In this document: piece after piece, positions 7,675 to 15,423 of the stretch | Layout of the letters: each line of letters begins with the position of its first letter | Numbering within the stretch: the stretch's first letter is position 1 | NCBI GenBank assembly: GCA_001627335.1 | Contig: LUPK01000018.1 | Coordinates: 1-36,047 of the forward strand | Length of the DNA stretch: 36,047 nt | Source: Nocardioides sp. REDSEA-S33_B3 | GTDB taxonomy: Bacteria; Actinomycetota; Actinomycetes; Propionibacteriales; Nocardioidaceae | Direction of reading: 5' to 3' | The notes under the pieces: generated by a model | The model's database searches: none | What the model was told of the DNA's origin: nothing | Seen by the model: only the letters and a program-made list of their open reading frames with translations | Position numbers and translations under genes: made by a program

Positions 7675-9123
7675 GTGTCCCACGCAGAGCCGGCCCCCCT
7701 GAGCATCGTCGAGGTGCAGCGCGCGGTGGCCGAGGAGCTCGACCGCCTGGCCCCGGTCATCGACGAGCTCGGGCGGCGCTTCGCCGAGGCCGGCCACGAG
7801 CTCGCGCTGGTCGGCGGTCCGGTGCGCGACGCGATGCTCGGTCGCCGGCACACCGACCTCGACTTCACGACCTCGGCGCGCCCCGAGGAGACCGAGCGGC
7901 TGCTCAAGGGCTGGGCCGACGCGCTGTGGGACGTCGGCCGCGAGTTCGGCACGATCGGCTGCCGCCGAGGCGAGTGGCAGGTGGAGATCACCACCTACCG
8001 GGCGGAGTCCTACGACCCGACCTCCCGCAAGCCCGAGGTCTCCTACGGCGACGACCTCGCCGGCGACCTGGGCCGACGCGACTTCACCGTCAACGCGATG
8101 GCGGTGCGGCTGCCCGGGCGCGAGATCGAGGACCCGTACGGCGGCGTGGTCGACCTCGCCCACCGCGTGATCCGGACCCCCGGGGCTCCTGAGGACTCCT
8201 TCTCCGACGACCCGCTGCGGATGATGCGGGCCGCACGCTTCGCCGCCCAGCTCGGCTTCGAGGTCGACGACTCCGTCGTCGAGGCGATGACCGCGATGGC
8301 CGAGCGGATCGACATCATCTCCGCCGAGCGCGTGCGCGACGAGCTGGTCAAGCTGGTCACCGCGCCCTGGCCGCGGCGTGGCCTGACCCTGCTGGTGCGC
8401 ACCGGCCTGGCCGAGCGGGTGCTGCCCGAGCTGCCGGCCCTGGCGCTGGAGCGCGATGAGCACCACCGCCACAAGGACGTCTACGAGCACACCCTCACCG
8501 TGCTCGAGCAGGCCATCGACCTCGAGCACCGGCTCGGCGGCGAGCCGGACTTCGTCAGCCGCTTCGCGGCGCTGATGCACGACGTCGGCAAGCCGCGCAC
8601 CCGGCGCTTCCTCGACGACGGCACGGTCACCTTCCACCACCACGACGTGGTGGGCGCCAAGATCACCCGCAAGCGGATGAAGGCGCTGCGCTTCAGCAAC
8701 GACGAGATCGAGGCGGTCTCGAAGCTGGTGGAGCTGCACCTGCGCTTCCACGGCTACGGCTCGGGCGAGTGGACCGACTCCGCGGTCCGGCGCTACGTCC
8801 GCGACGCCGGGGACCAGCTCGAGCGGCTGCACATCCTGACCCGCGCGGACTGCACGACCCGCAACCGGCGCAAGGCCGAGCGGCTGCGGCGCACCTACGA
8901 CGACCTCGAGGCCCGGATCGAGCGGCTGGCCGAGCAGGAGGAGCTCGACTCCCTGCGCCCCGACCTCGACGGCAACCAGATCATGACCATCCTCGGCATC
9001 GGTCCCGGTCGCGAGGTGGGCGAGGCCTACCGGCACCTGCTCGAGCTGCGGATGGACCACGGGCCGCTCGGCGAGGAGCGGGCCACCGAGGAGCTGCACG
9101 CCTGGTGGGCCGCCCGCGGCTGA
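7675..9123 (+). CDS. cca: CCA tRNA nucleotidyltransferase (PcnA/Cca type with HD domain)
   Basis: A 482-residue enzyme that adds or repairs the 3' CCA end of tRNA from CTP and ATP. The class II nucleotidyltransferase head is plain: GGPVRDAMLG from about residue 47, then the metal-binding DLD at 61-63. The RRDFTVNAMA motif follows near 133-142, then an arm domain, and an HD phosphohydrolase-type domain with MHDVGKP (H302, D303) and HHH near residue 322. The GTG at 7675 is chosen because the family N-terminus starts shortly after and because TAGACT ends 8 nt upstream (leaderless). The gene is the actinobacterial PcnA next to murJ/sigM, as in Mycobacterium and Streptomyces. Stop is TGA at 9121. 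Confidence 0.93.
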   Translation: MSHAEPAPLSIVEVQRAVAEELDRLAPVIDELGRRFAEAGHELALVGGPVRDAMLGRRHTDLDFTTSARPEETERLLKGWADALWDVGREFGTIGCRRGEWQVEITTYRAESYDPTSRKPEVSYGDDLAGDLGRRDFTVNAMAVRLPGREIEDPYGGVVDLAHRVIRTPGAPEDSFSDDPLRMMRAARFAAQLGFEVDDSVVEAMTAMAERIDIISAERVRDELVKLVTAPWPRRGLTLLVRTGLAERVLPELPALALERDEHHRHKDVYEHTLTVLEQAIDLEHRLGGEPDFVSRFAALMHDVGKPRTRRFLDDGTVTFHHHDVVGAKITRKRMKALRFSNDEIEAVSKLVELHLRFHGYGSGEWTDSAVRRYVRDAGDQLERLHILTRADCTTRNRRKAERLRRTYDDLEARIERLAEQEELDSLRPDLDGNQIMTILGIGPGREVGEAYRHLLELRMDHGPLGEERATEELHAWWAARG

Positions 9124-9164
9124 CCGCTGCGCGACCACGGGTTCCACGCGCGACGTACCGGCGG

Positions 9165-9170
9165 TACGGT
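9165..9170 (+). promoter_or_regulatory. -10 box of a leaderless promoter for the SRPBCC gene
   Basis: TACGGT is followed by 8 nt and then the ATG at 9179, with no ribosome binding site. The spacing is the same as at pcnA and the Fem gene. Confidence 0.5.
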
Positions 9171-9178
9171 CCGGTCCC

Positions 9179-9655
9179 ATGACGACCCCTCAGACCAGCT
9201 CCGACGAGCTCACCGCGAGCATCGAGATCGACGCCGCCCCCGCTCAGGTCTGGGCCCTCCTCGCCGACCTGCCGCGCATGAGTGAGTGGAGCGACCAGGT
9301 GGTGCGCACCTGGATCGTCGGCGGCGAGGTCAAGCAGGGCGCCCGGATGATCAACCTCAACCAGCAGGGCTGGAAGCGCTGGCCCACCAACGCCAAGGTC
9401 GTGCGCTTCACCCCGCACAGCGACCTGGCCTTCCGGGTCACCGAGAACCGCACGATCTGGTCCTTCCAGCTCGAGCCGCTCGACGGCGGCGCGCGCACGA
9501 AGGTGACGCACCGTCGCGAGGCGCCCGACGGCATCTCCGGGCTGTCCAAGGGGCTGACCAAAGTCGTCCTCGGCGGCATGGACGCCTTCGCCGACGAGCT
9601 CACCACCGGCATGGGCAGGACCCTCGAGCGCGTGAAGGCCGCCGCCGAGGCCTGA
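9179..9655 (+). CDS. SRPBCC family (polyketide cyclase/START-like) protein
   Basis: A 158-residue protein with the helix-grip pattern of SRPBCC proteins: SIEIDAAPAQVWALLADLP at about residues 13-31, the strand-forming middle (NLNQQGWKRWPTNAKVVRF), and a long C-terminal helix (GGMDAFADELTTGMGRTLERV). Such proteins bind small hydrophobic ligands in a cavity; no ligand can be named from sequence. The ATG at 9179 is positioned 8 nt after a TACGGT -10 hexamer. It is transcribed on its own, 55 nt after pcnA, and is followed by two hairpins that separate it from the convergent protease gene. Confidence 0.8.
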   Translation: MTTPQTSSDELTASIEIDAAPAQVWALLADLPRMSEWSDQVVRTWIVGGEVKQGARMINLNQQGWKRWPTNAKVVRFTPHSDLAFRVTENRTIWSFQLEPLDGGARTKVTHRREAPDGISGLSKGLTKVVLGGMDAFADELTTGMGRTLERVKAAAEA

Positions 9656-9664
9656 GCGGAGATC

Positions 9665-9690
9665 GAGCCGGCGTATTGATACGCCGGCTC
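9665..9690 (+). terminator. Hairpin terminator after the SRPBCC gene
   Basis: A perfect 12-bp inverted repeat (GAGCCGGCGTAT / ATACGCCGGCTC) with a 2-nt centre, 9 nt after the stop codon. There is no U-tract, which is usual for actinobacterial hairpin terminators. Confidence 0.6.
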
Positions 9691-9782
9691 GGCATCACGA
9701 CGAGGCCCGCCGGACGCGCGGTCGTGGTGCGCGGCGCCCGCGCCGGGACCTCTGACCACGGACCACGACACCCGTACCGACG

Positions 9783-9824
9783 ACGACCGGCGCGCCCCCT
9801 CGTGCGAGGGGACGCGCCGGTCGT
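9783..9824. terminator. Strong bidirectional terminator between convergent genes
   Basis: Arms of 12 bp (ACGACCGGCGCG / CGCGCCGGTCGT) plus a further 6 bp after one mismatch (CCCCTC / GAGGGG), with a GTGC loop. It ends 14 nt from the stop codon of the protease gene on the minus strand and faces the SRPBCC gene on the plus strand, so it can serve both. Confidence 0.75.
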
Positions 9825-9838
9825 GTCACGCCGACGGC

Positions 9839-12800
9839 TCAGTAGCCGTAGTCGTACCTCCCGCAGCCCTTGCCGAGCTTGAAGGAGACCGTGCCGGTCA
9901 GGTCGCCGTCGGACTTCGCGGGCCCGTCGGTCTCGCCCTTCATCGACAGCACCTTGAAGGACAGGCAGCCGTAGTCGAAGAGCCAGTCCGTGGTGGCCTC
10001 CCCGCTCTTGGTCTGCCCGCTCGGGTCGCTGTAGTTCTCGACCCAGCCGGAGCCGAAGTCGGAGAAGGTGTTGCGGCCCTCCACGGCCCGGAACGACGCG
10101 TCGTCGAGGTCCGGCGAGGAGCTGCCCGGCTCCGGGACGGAGTCCAAGACGGTCTGGGCCGGCGGGTCGTCGGTGCCGGCGTTGCCGTAGCCGTGGGCCT
10201 CGTCGGTGTACATCAGCGAGAGCCCGGCCTGGAACCCGATCGGGTCGCGGTCGATCTGGCCCTGACCGTCGAGGTCGAAGCCGGAGCGGTCGCGCATCTC
10301 CAGGTAGTAGGCGTGGTCGAAGTCGGCCTCCGCGCCCGCCTTGACGTACTGCCAGGCCAGGGTGCAGGCACCCGGGCTGTCGGGCTTGCAGCCGCCGTTG
10401 AAGACCTGGGGGTCCTTCGGGCTCCCGGACTTCTCGAAGTCGCTCGCGAAGAGCTTCCTGGTCTTGCCGTCCGGCAGCGTGGCGACGACCTCGAGGTCGT
10501 CGATGAACCAGCCCGGCCGGGCCAGGCCCGGGTCCGTGGAGTAGCTGAACCGCAGGATCGGCGACTCCGCCCCGACCAGGTCGGAGACGTCGAAGGAGTC
10601 GGCGAGGAAGATCGGCTCCGGCGCGTCGCCGGTCTTGCGGTCGAGCGCCTCGGTGCCGGCGTCGTAGGAGCCGGAGGTGCCGGTCAGGCCGTTGTCGTAC
10701 GCCGCCTGGCAGCCGTTCTGGTTCGGGTTGCCGGCCAGCGGGTCCAGGTTGGAGGTGGTGTAGCCGTTCTCAGAGGCGTGCGAGGTGAAGGTGCGACCGT
10801 CACCGGAGGTGAGCACGAAGCCGTAGTCGTAGTCCCACTCGATGTCCCAGTAGGACTTGAACGACGCCGAGATCGTCGTGCCGGCCGGGAGCTTCTTCGC
10901 GCCCGGCAGCGAGATGTCGAGGTTGCGGCCGCCACCGTCGGTGGCGCACCCGAAGTCGTTGCCCGACCCCGAGAACCAGGCGGTCTTCTTCGACGCGCCG
11001 TCCCCGGACCCGAAGACCGCGCCGTCGATGAGCGTGCGGCCCGGGAGCTTGGCGACGTACATCTCGGAGTTGCGGACGATGCCGTCACGGCCGTTCTTCA
11101 GCGTGTACTTCTTGCCGCTGGGGGTCCGCCAGTGGATGCGGCCGGTGTTCTGCTTGGAGTCCTTCCAGTTCTTCACCGTCCTCTTCTTGCCCGGCTTCAG
11201 CACCTCGGGCACGACCCAGCCGAGCTCCTGGCGGCCGTAGCCGTCCATGTTCTGCGACTTGTCGGTGGCCATCAGGTTCCAGTCGCCGTAGGTCTCACGA
11301 CCACCGAGCGAGTAGTAGTCCGGCAGGCCGAGGGAGTGGCCGTACTCGTGGGAGATCACCGAGGCCGCGTCGATGGCCGTCTCGGGGTTCACGTTGTAGG
11401 GACCGACCCGGACGAAGACCTTGCGCGGGGTCTTCTTGGTGGTCATCTTCCGGTAGGAGTCGTCGGTCCAGTAGAGCGGACGACCCTCGAGGTCCTTGAG
11501 CTGGTCGTCGGTGGTGATGCCGGGCAGGCCGGTCTCGGGGTCGGTGAAGTAGGACTCCAGCGAGGAGGAGTGCGGCCAGATGTTGTCGTAGGGCAGCAGG
11601 TCGCTGGGGGCGTCGGAGCAGGCGGCGAGCTGGCTGGCGCCGTTGCCGCCGCAGCCGGCGAAGACGGCCATGAAGAAGTCGACGACGCCGTCCTTGTCGG
11701 TGTCGAAGTCGGAGTAGTCGATCTCCGGGTCCGCGAGGACCACGGCGTCGGCGACCAGCTTGCCGGTCGGGCCGCAGCCGCTGTCGATCTGCTGCAGGGC
11801 CGCGACGCCGGCCAGGGCGCCGATGACGGCCGAGCCGTTGGCGTCGGCGCCGTAGTACTGCGTGGTGCCGGGCAGGTTGTAGACGCCATTGGTGATCCGC
11901 TCGGGATAGAGCGGGGTGCCCAGCGCCAGGTCACCGAGGTCGGCGAAGGTCAGCCCGGTGCAGGTGTTCAGCGAGGCCGGGTCAGTCTGGTAGAGCGGGA
12001 AGCCCGGCTCGTAGTCGAAGTCGGCCGTCGCGATGCCGGCCGAGGGGACGCTGCCGTTCGGGAAGAGCTGGCCCAGCGACATCTCCTGGAACAGGTTGAA
12101 CGTCGAGCCCTTGAACTTCTTGGAGTTGATGATCTCCTCGAGCTGCTCGCCGGTGTGGTCGGCGGTGTACGCGCGATCGGTGTACTGGACCGGCACCACC
12201 GGGAACGGGCGGTCGCCGTAGCGCGCGGTCTCGAAGCGCTCGGCCGGCGGGATCACCTTGGGACCGTGGCTGGTCGAGCTGGAGGTGCGTCCGCTCGCCT
12301 TGAGCGTGGCCTTCGTGGACAGGTCGCGCCACACGATGGTCGGCAGCGTCCTGACCGAGGCGGCCTTGGACTCCACGACCAGGCGGACGGTCCGTCCGGC
12401 CCTGACCTTCGGGACCTTCCAGGTGATGGTCCGCGCCGAGGTGCGGTGCTTGCCCGGGCCGGAGCTCTTCTTGAAGGTGGTGCCCTTCGGCGCCTTCACC
12501 GTGACCCTGCCGCCCTTGAGCGCACCCTTGGTCGGGTTGGCGACCGTGATCGTGGAGGGGTACTTCTCGCCCGGCTTGACCCAGCCGACCGAGGAGACGA
12601 AGGAGTTGTGCACGGTCAGGCCCTTGGCCTTCGAGGCGACCCGCACGGCCGCCGCGCCGGCGTCCTCGGCCGAGAAGCCGGCGTACGACGCGTCGACCGC
12701 ACGGACCGCGAGCTGGACGGCACCGTCGGTGGCGTCGACCGCGGACAGCAGCGAGGCCGGGATGGTGGTCGTGAAGGAGCCGTCGGGCTCGGCCACGACG

Positions 12801-13135
12801 TCCTCGGCCGCGAGCACCTCGCCGGTGGCGTCGACCAGCTGGAGGGTGAAGGTGGCGGCGACAGCGTCGCCGACGGCGCCGATGCGGGCCTGGGTGACCT
12901 TGGCGACCGAGCCGGTCACCACGAGGTCCTCACCCGGGACGACCTCGGCGAGGTCGTCGAAGGAGACGGTCAGCAGCTTCTGGCCGATCGTGCTGGCCAG
13001 GGAGTCGGGGCGGTCCGCGGCCGTGGCCGTGGCCGAGGACAGCGTGAGAGGTGCGGCGGCGCCGGCGAGCACCGCCACGGCGAGACCCGCCGTGAGAGCG
13101 CCCCGCAACCGCCGGGAGCTGGAGGTGGTGGACAT
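9839..13135 (-). CDS. Secreted M6-family (immune inhibitor A-like) zinc metalloprotease
   Basis: A 1098-residue exported protein. The signal peptide spans about residues 1-40 (basic RRLRG, hydrophobic AGLAVAVLAGAAAPL, AxA-type site near ATATAA). An N-terminal repeat-like module follows (NPTKGALKGGRVTVKAPKG...). The catalytic domain carries SHEYGHSLGLPDYYS with HEYGH at 596-600, the gluzincin HExxH, followed by the M6-style GDWNLMA block. Downstream is a beta-rich region (SYWDIEWDYDYGFVLTS, FSYSTDPGLARPGWFIDDLEV) like the domain after the catalytic core in immune inhibitor A. No membrane anchor or sorting signal is visible. ATG at 13135 is preceded by AAGG about 9 nt upstream; upstream in-frame codons would precede the signal peptide and were rejected. 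The gene sits alone between pcnA and ino1, a place usually occupied by other genes, so it may be a lineage-specific insertion. Confidence 0.85.
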   Translation of the reverse strand: MSTTSSSRRLRGALTAGLAVAVLAGAAAPLTLSSATATAADRPDSLASTIGQKLLTVSFDDLAEVVPGEDLVVTGSVAKVTQARIGAVGDAVAATFTLQLVDATGEVLAAEDVVAEPDGSFTTTIPASLLSAVDATDGAVQLAVRAVDASYAGFSAEDAGAAAVRVASKAKGLTVHNSFVSSVGWVKPGEKYPSTITVANPTKGALKGGRVTVKAPKGTTFKKSSGPGKHRTSARTITWKVPKVRAGRTVRLVVESKAASVRTLPTIVWRDLSTKATLKASGRTSSSTSHGPKVIPPAERFETARYGDRPFPVVPVQYTDRAYTADHTGEQLEEIINSKKFKGSTFNLFQEMSLGQLFPNGSVPSAGIATADFDYEPGFPLYQTDPASLNTCTGLTFADLGDLALGTPLYPERITNGVYNLPGTTQYYGADANGSAVIGALAGVAALQQIDSGCGPTGKLVADAVVLADPEIDYSDFDTDKDGVVDFFMAVFAGCGGNGASQLAACSDAPSDLLPYDNIWPHSSSLESYFTDPETGLPGITTDDQLKDLEGRPLYWTDDSYRKMTTKKTPRKVFVRVGPYNVNPETAIDAASVISHEYGHSLGLPDYYSLGGRETYGDWNLMATDKSQNMDGYGRQELGWVVPEVLKPGKKRTVKNWKDSKQNTGRIHWRTPSGKKYTLKNGRDGIVRNSEMYVAKLPGRTLIDGAVFGSGDGASKKTAWFSGSGNDFGCATDGGGRNLDISLPGAKKLPAGTTISASFKSYWDIEWDYDYGFVLTSGDGRTFTSHASENGYTTSNLDPLAGNPNQNGCQAAYDNGLTGTSGSYDAGTEALDRKTGDAPEPIFLADSFDVSDLVGAESPILRFSYSTDPGLARPGWFIDDLEVVATLPDGKTRKLFASDFEKSGSPKDPQVFNGGCKPDSPGACTLAWQYVKAGAEADFDHAYYLEMRDRSGFDLDGQGQIDRDPIGFQAGLSLMYTDEAHGYGNAGTDDPPAQTVLDSVPEPGSSSPDLDDASFRAVEGRNTFSDFGSGWVENYSDPSGQTKSGEATTDWLFDYGCLSFKVLSMKGETDGPAKSDGDLTGTVSFKLGKGCGRYDYGY

Positions 13136-13286
13136 GAGGACCTTCGGTGTCGGGTAGGCCACCGTGGGTCGGGCGGCCAGCGGGGACCGCGCGGATCCCG
13201 CCCGGTCCACATCGGCCAACGACGTGGGCCCGTGAGGCGTTACGCCGTGGAGGGCTCGTGACGAGAACATCTGCGTCACACGCACG

Positions 13287-13318
13287 ACGCCCCGCCAGGA
13301 TCTCTCCTGGCGGGGCGT
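13287..13318 (-). terminator. Hairpin terminator downstream of ino1
   Basis: A perfect 14-bp inverted repeat (ACGCCCCGCCAGGA / TCCTGGCGGGGCGT) with a TCTC loop, about 125 nt beyond the ino1 stop codon. It would end the padR-ino1 transcript before the protease gene. Confidence 0.65.
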
Positions 13319-13357
13319 TCGCTCGTGCTGCTGGGTTCAGGCTGCTTGTCGGCTCAC

Positions 13358-13418
13358 GGGGTCTCGACCCGCGGTCGCGACCTCGTTCCTCGGTCGCGCG
13401 CTCGCTCGACCTGCGGGC
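13358..13418. repeat. REP-like intergenic repeat, copy 1
   Basis: Starts with GGGTCTCGAC and continues through GGTCGCGACCTCGTTCCTC and a CGCTCGCTCGACC end. Similar units are at 19159, 25487 and 25594. It lies between the ino1 stop codon and its terminator hairpin. The remaining part of the 13136-13444 gap shows no gene. Confidence 0.55.
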
Positions 13419-13444
13419 GGTAGGAGCAGCCCTCCTTCGTCGGG

Positions 13445-14530
13445 CTACTCCTCGCCCTTGATGAAGGCCTCGACGCGGCGGCGACCCTCGTCGTCGGGCA
13501 GCTGCACCGGCGGGGACTTCATCAGGTAGGACGACGCCGAGATGATCGGGCCGCCGATGCCGCGGTCCTTGGCGATCTTGCAGGCGCGCAGGGCGTCGAT
13601 GATGATGCCGGCGCTGTTGGGGGAGTCCCAGACCTCGAGCTTGTACTCGAGGTTGAGGGGGGCGTCACCGAAGGCGCGACCCTCGAGGCGGACGTAGGCC
13701 CACTTGCGGTCGTCGAGCCACTCCACGTGGTCCGAGGGACCGATGTGGACGTTGCGGTCGTGGACCTTGCCGGCCAGCTCGCCCTGGAGGTTGGAGGTGA
13801 CGGCCTGGGTCTTGGAGACCTTCTTGGACTCCAGGCGCTCGCGCTCGAGCATGTTCTTGAAGTCCATGTTGCCGCCGACGTTGAGCTGGTAGGTGCGGTC
13901 CAGCGTCACGCCGCGGTCCTCGAAGAGGCGGGCCATCACGCGGTGGGTGATGGTCGCGCCGACCTGGGACTTGATGTCGTCACCGACGATCGGGACGCCG
14001 GCGTCCTCGAACTTCTTGGCCCACTCGGGGTCGGAGGCGATGAAGACGGGCAGCGCGTTGACGAAGCCGACGCCGGCGTCGATGGCGCACTGGGCGTAGA
14101 ACTTGTCAGCCTCCTCCGAGCCCACCGGGAGGTAGGAGACGAGGACGTCGACCTCGGCGTCCTTGAGCGCCTGCACGACGTCGACCGGCTCGGCGGCCGA
14201 CTCGTCGATGGTCATCCGGTAGTACTTGCCCAGGCCGTCCAGGGTGGGGCCACGCTGGACCTCGACGCCCAGGGTCGGGACGTCGGTGATCTTGATGGTG
14301 TTGTTCTGCGAGGCGTTGATGGCCTCGGAGAGGTCCTTGCCGACCTTCAGGTCGTCGACGTCGAAGGCGGCGACGAACTCGACGTCGGAGACGTGGTAGT
14401 CACCGAACGTGACGTGCATGAGACCCGGGACGGTGCCCTGGGGGTCGGCGTCCTTGTAGTACTCGACACCCTGCACGAGGGAGCTGGCGCAGTTGCCCAC
14501 TCCGACGATTGCTACTCGAACCGAACCCAT
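13445..14530 (-). CDS. ino1: Inositol-1-phosphate (myo-inositol-3-phosphate) synthase
   Basis: A 361-residue enzyme converting glucose 6-phosphate to inositol phosphate with bound NAD; this feeds phosphatidylinositol, lipoglycans and mycothiol in actinobacteria. The Rossmann entry is [20 protein letters not shown] at residues 4-23. Family blocks include [48 protein letters not shown] and [20 protein letters not shown]. The ATG at 14530 has a GGAAGGGAA ribosome site about 10 nt upstream. It follows the PadR-type gene by 89 nt in the same direction, the same pairing as Rv0047c-Rv0046c in M. tuberculosis, and is probably co-transcribed with and controlled by it. Confidence 0.95.
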   Translation of the reverse strand: MGSVRVAIVGVGNCASSLVQGVEYYKDADPQGTVPGLMHVTFGDYHVSDVEFVAAFDVDDLKVGKDLSEAINASQNNTIKITDVPTLGVEVQRGPTLDGLGKYYRMTIDESAAEPVDVVQALKDAEVDVLVSYLPVGSEEADKFYAQCAIDAGVGFVNALPVFIASDPEWAKKFEDAGVPIVGDDIKSQVGATITHRVMARLFEDRGVTLDRTYQLNVGGNMDFKNMLERERLESKKVSKTQAVTSNLQGELAGKVHDRNVHIGPSDHVEWLDDRKWAYVRLEGRAFGDAPLNLEYKLEVWDSPNSAGIIIDALRACKIAKDRGIGGPIISASSYLMKSPPVQLPDDEGRRRVEAFIKGEE

Positions 14531-14619
14531 CGGGTCGTTCCCTTCCGTGTTGGCCTGAGCCCCGCCGGGGGCGGAGCGGTCGTTGGCTGGTTGATCGATC
14601 TGTGGTCTGGGGGCGGCCG

Positions 14620-15222
14620 TCAGGAGTGACGGCTGCCGGTCTCGGTGCTGCTGCTGGACTCGGGAGCGGCGGCGGCGTTGCCGCGCTCGGCGTTGATGAG
14701 GTCCGAGAGCCACCGGACCTCACGTTCGACGGACTCCACACCGTGGCGCTGGAGCTCGGCCGCGTAGCGGTCGACCTCCTTCTGCGTCATGGCGAGCTGC
14801 TGCTGGACCCGGTCGAGCCGCTCCTGCAGCCGGGTGCGCCGTCCCTCCAGCACCCGCAGCCTGATCTCCATGTCGGTGCGCCCGAAGAAGGCGAACCGGA
14901 TGTCGAAGTTGTCGTCCTCCCACGCCGTGGGACCGACCTCCGACATCAGCCGCTCGAACTCCACGTGACCGGCCTCGGTCACCTGGTAGACGATCCGCGG
15001 CCGCTTGGTCACCGGCGTCGAGGACACCGAGGTCTCCTCGATGAGGTTGCTGCGCAGCATCTTCTTCAGCGTCGGGTAGAGCGAGCCGTAGGAGAGCACC
15101 CGGCCCCAGCCCAGCATCAGGTTGAGGCGCTTGCGCAGCTCGTAGCCGTGCATGGGTCCCTCGTGCAGCAGTCCGAGGACTGCGAGCTCGATGGTCTCTC
15201 CGCGACGTGCCACGAGATGCAT
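14620..15222 (-). CDS. PadR family transcriptional regulator
   Basis: A 200-residue regulator. The winged-helix domain is at about residues 8-95 ([35 protein letters not shown], the wing [15 protein letters not shown]). A long C-terminal coiled-coil region ([20 protein letters not shown]) should form the dimer typical of this family, followed by a Ser/Ala/Glu-rich tail. I chose ATG at 15222 ([17 protein letters not shown]), the usual N-terminus, with TATATC ending 6 nt upstream (leaderless); an upstream in-frame start would run across the promoter. It precedes ino1 and very probably regulates itself and inositol synthesis; the ligand is unknown. Confidence 0.9.
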   Translation of the reverse strand: MHLVARRGETIELAVLGLLHEGPMHGYELRKRLNLMLGWGRVLSYGSLYPTLKKMLRSNLIEETSVSSTPVTKRPRIVYQVTEAGHVEFERLMSEVGPTAWEDDNFDIRFAFFGRTDMEIRLRVLEGRRTRLQERLDRVQQQLAMTQKEVDRYAAELQRHGVESVEREVRWLSDLINAERGNAAAAPESSSSTETGSRHS

Positions 15223-15275
15223 CGTAGCGATATATCCACGCAATGCGAACCTGCGTGATATCGAGATGTACGCCA
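15223..15275 (-). promoter_or_regulatory. padR promoter with candidate autoregulatory operator
   Basis: An AT-rich patch in a GC-rich genome. Read on the minus strand, CGATATCACGC, then about 9 nt, then GCGTGGATATATCG form an imperfect inverted repeat ending next to the start codon and covering the TATATC -10 hexamer. A dimeric PadR protein bound here would block polymerase. The gap also holds the start of the divergent PBP transcript. Confidence 0.4.
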
Positions 15276-15342
15276 CTGTTCACCGCGACCCGGTGGCGGG
15301 CACCCTCGTCTGCGGCAGCCGGTCCCCCTCGTGCCGGTTGCG

Positions 15343-15348
15343 TACCCT
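15343..15348 (+). promoter_or_regulatory. Possible -10 box for the PBP gene
   Basis: TACCCT lies 75 nt before the PBP GTG start, in the sequence GTTGCGTACCCTTCAG. No convincing -35 box is visible. Confidence 0.3.
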
Positions 15349-15423
15349 TCAGTGGCGGTCCACCCTTCTCGGGGCAGCGACCACCAGGTCCCGACCCCCG
15401 AGCAGCAGCGGAGCGACAGACAC

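Noticed and set aside
10193..13261. A 1022-codon open frame on the plus strand opposite the protease gene
   Set aside because: Its product is Val/Gly/Arg/Glu-rich with no family pattern; it is the shadow of a GC-rich gene whose signal peptide, HExxH motif and codon pattern are on the minus strand.
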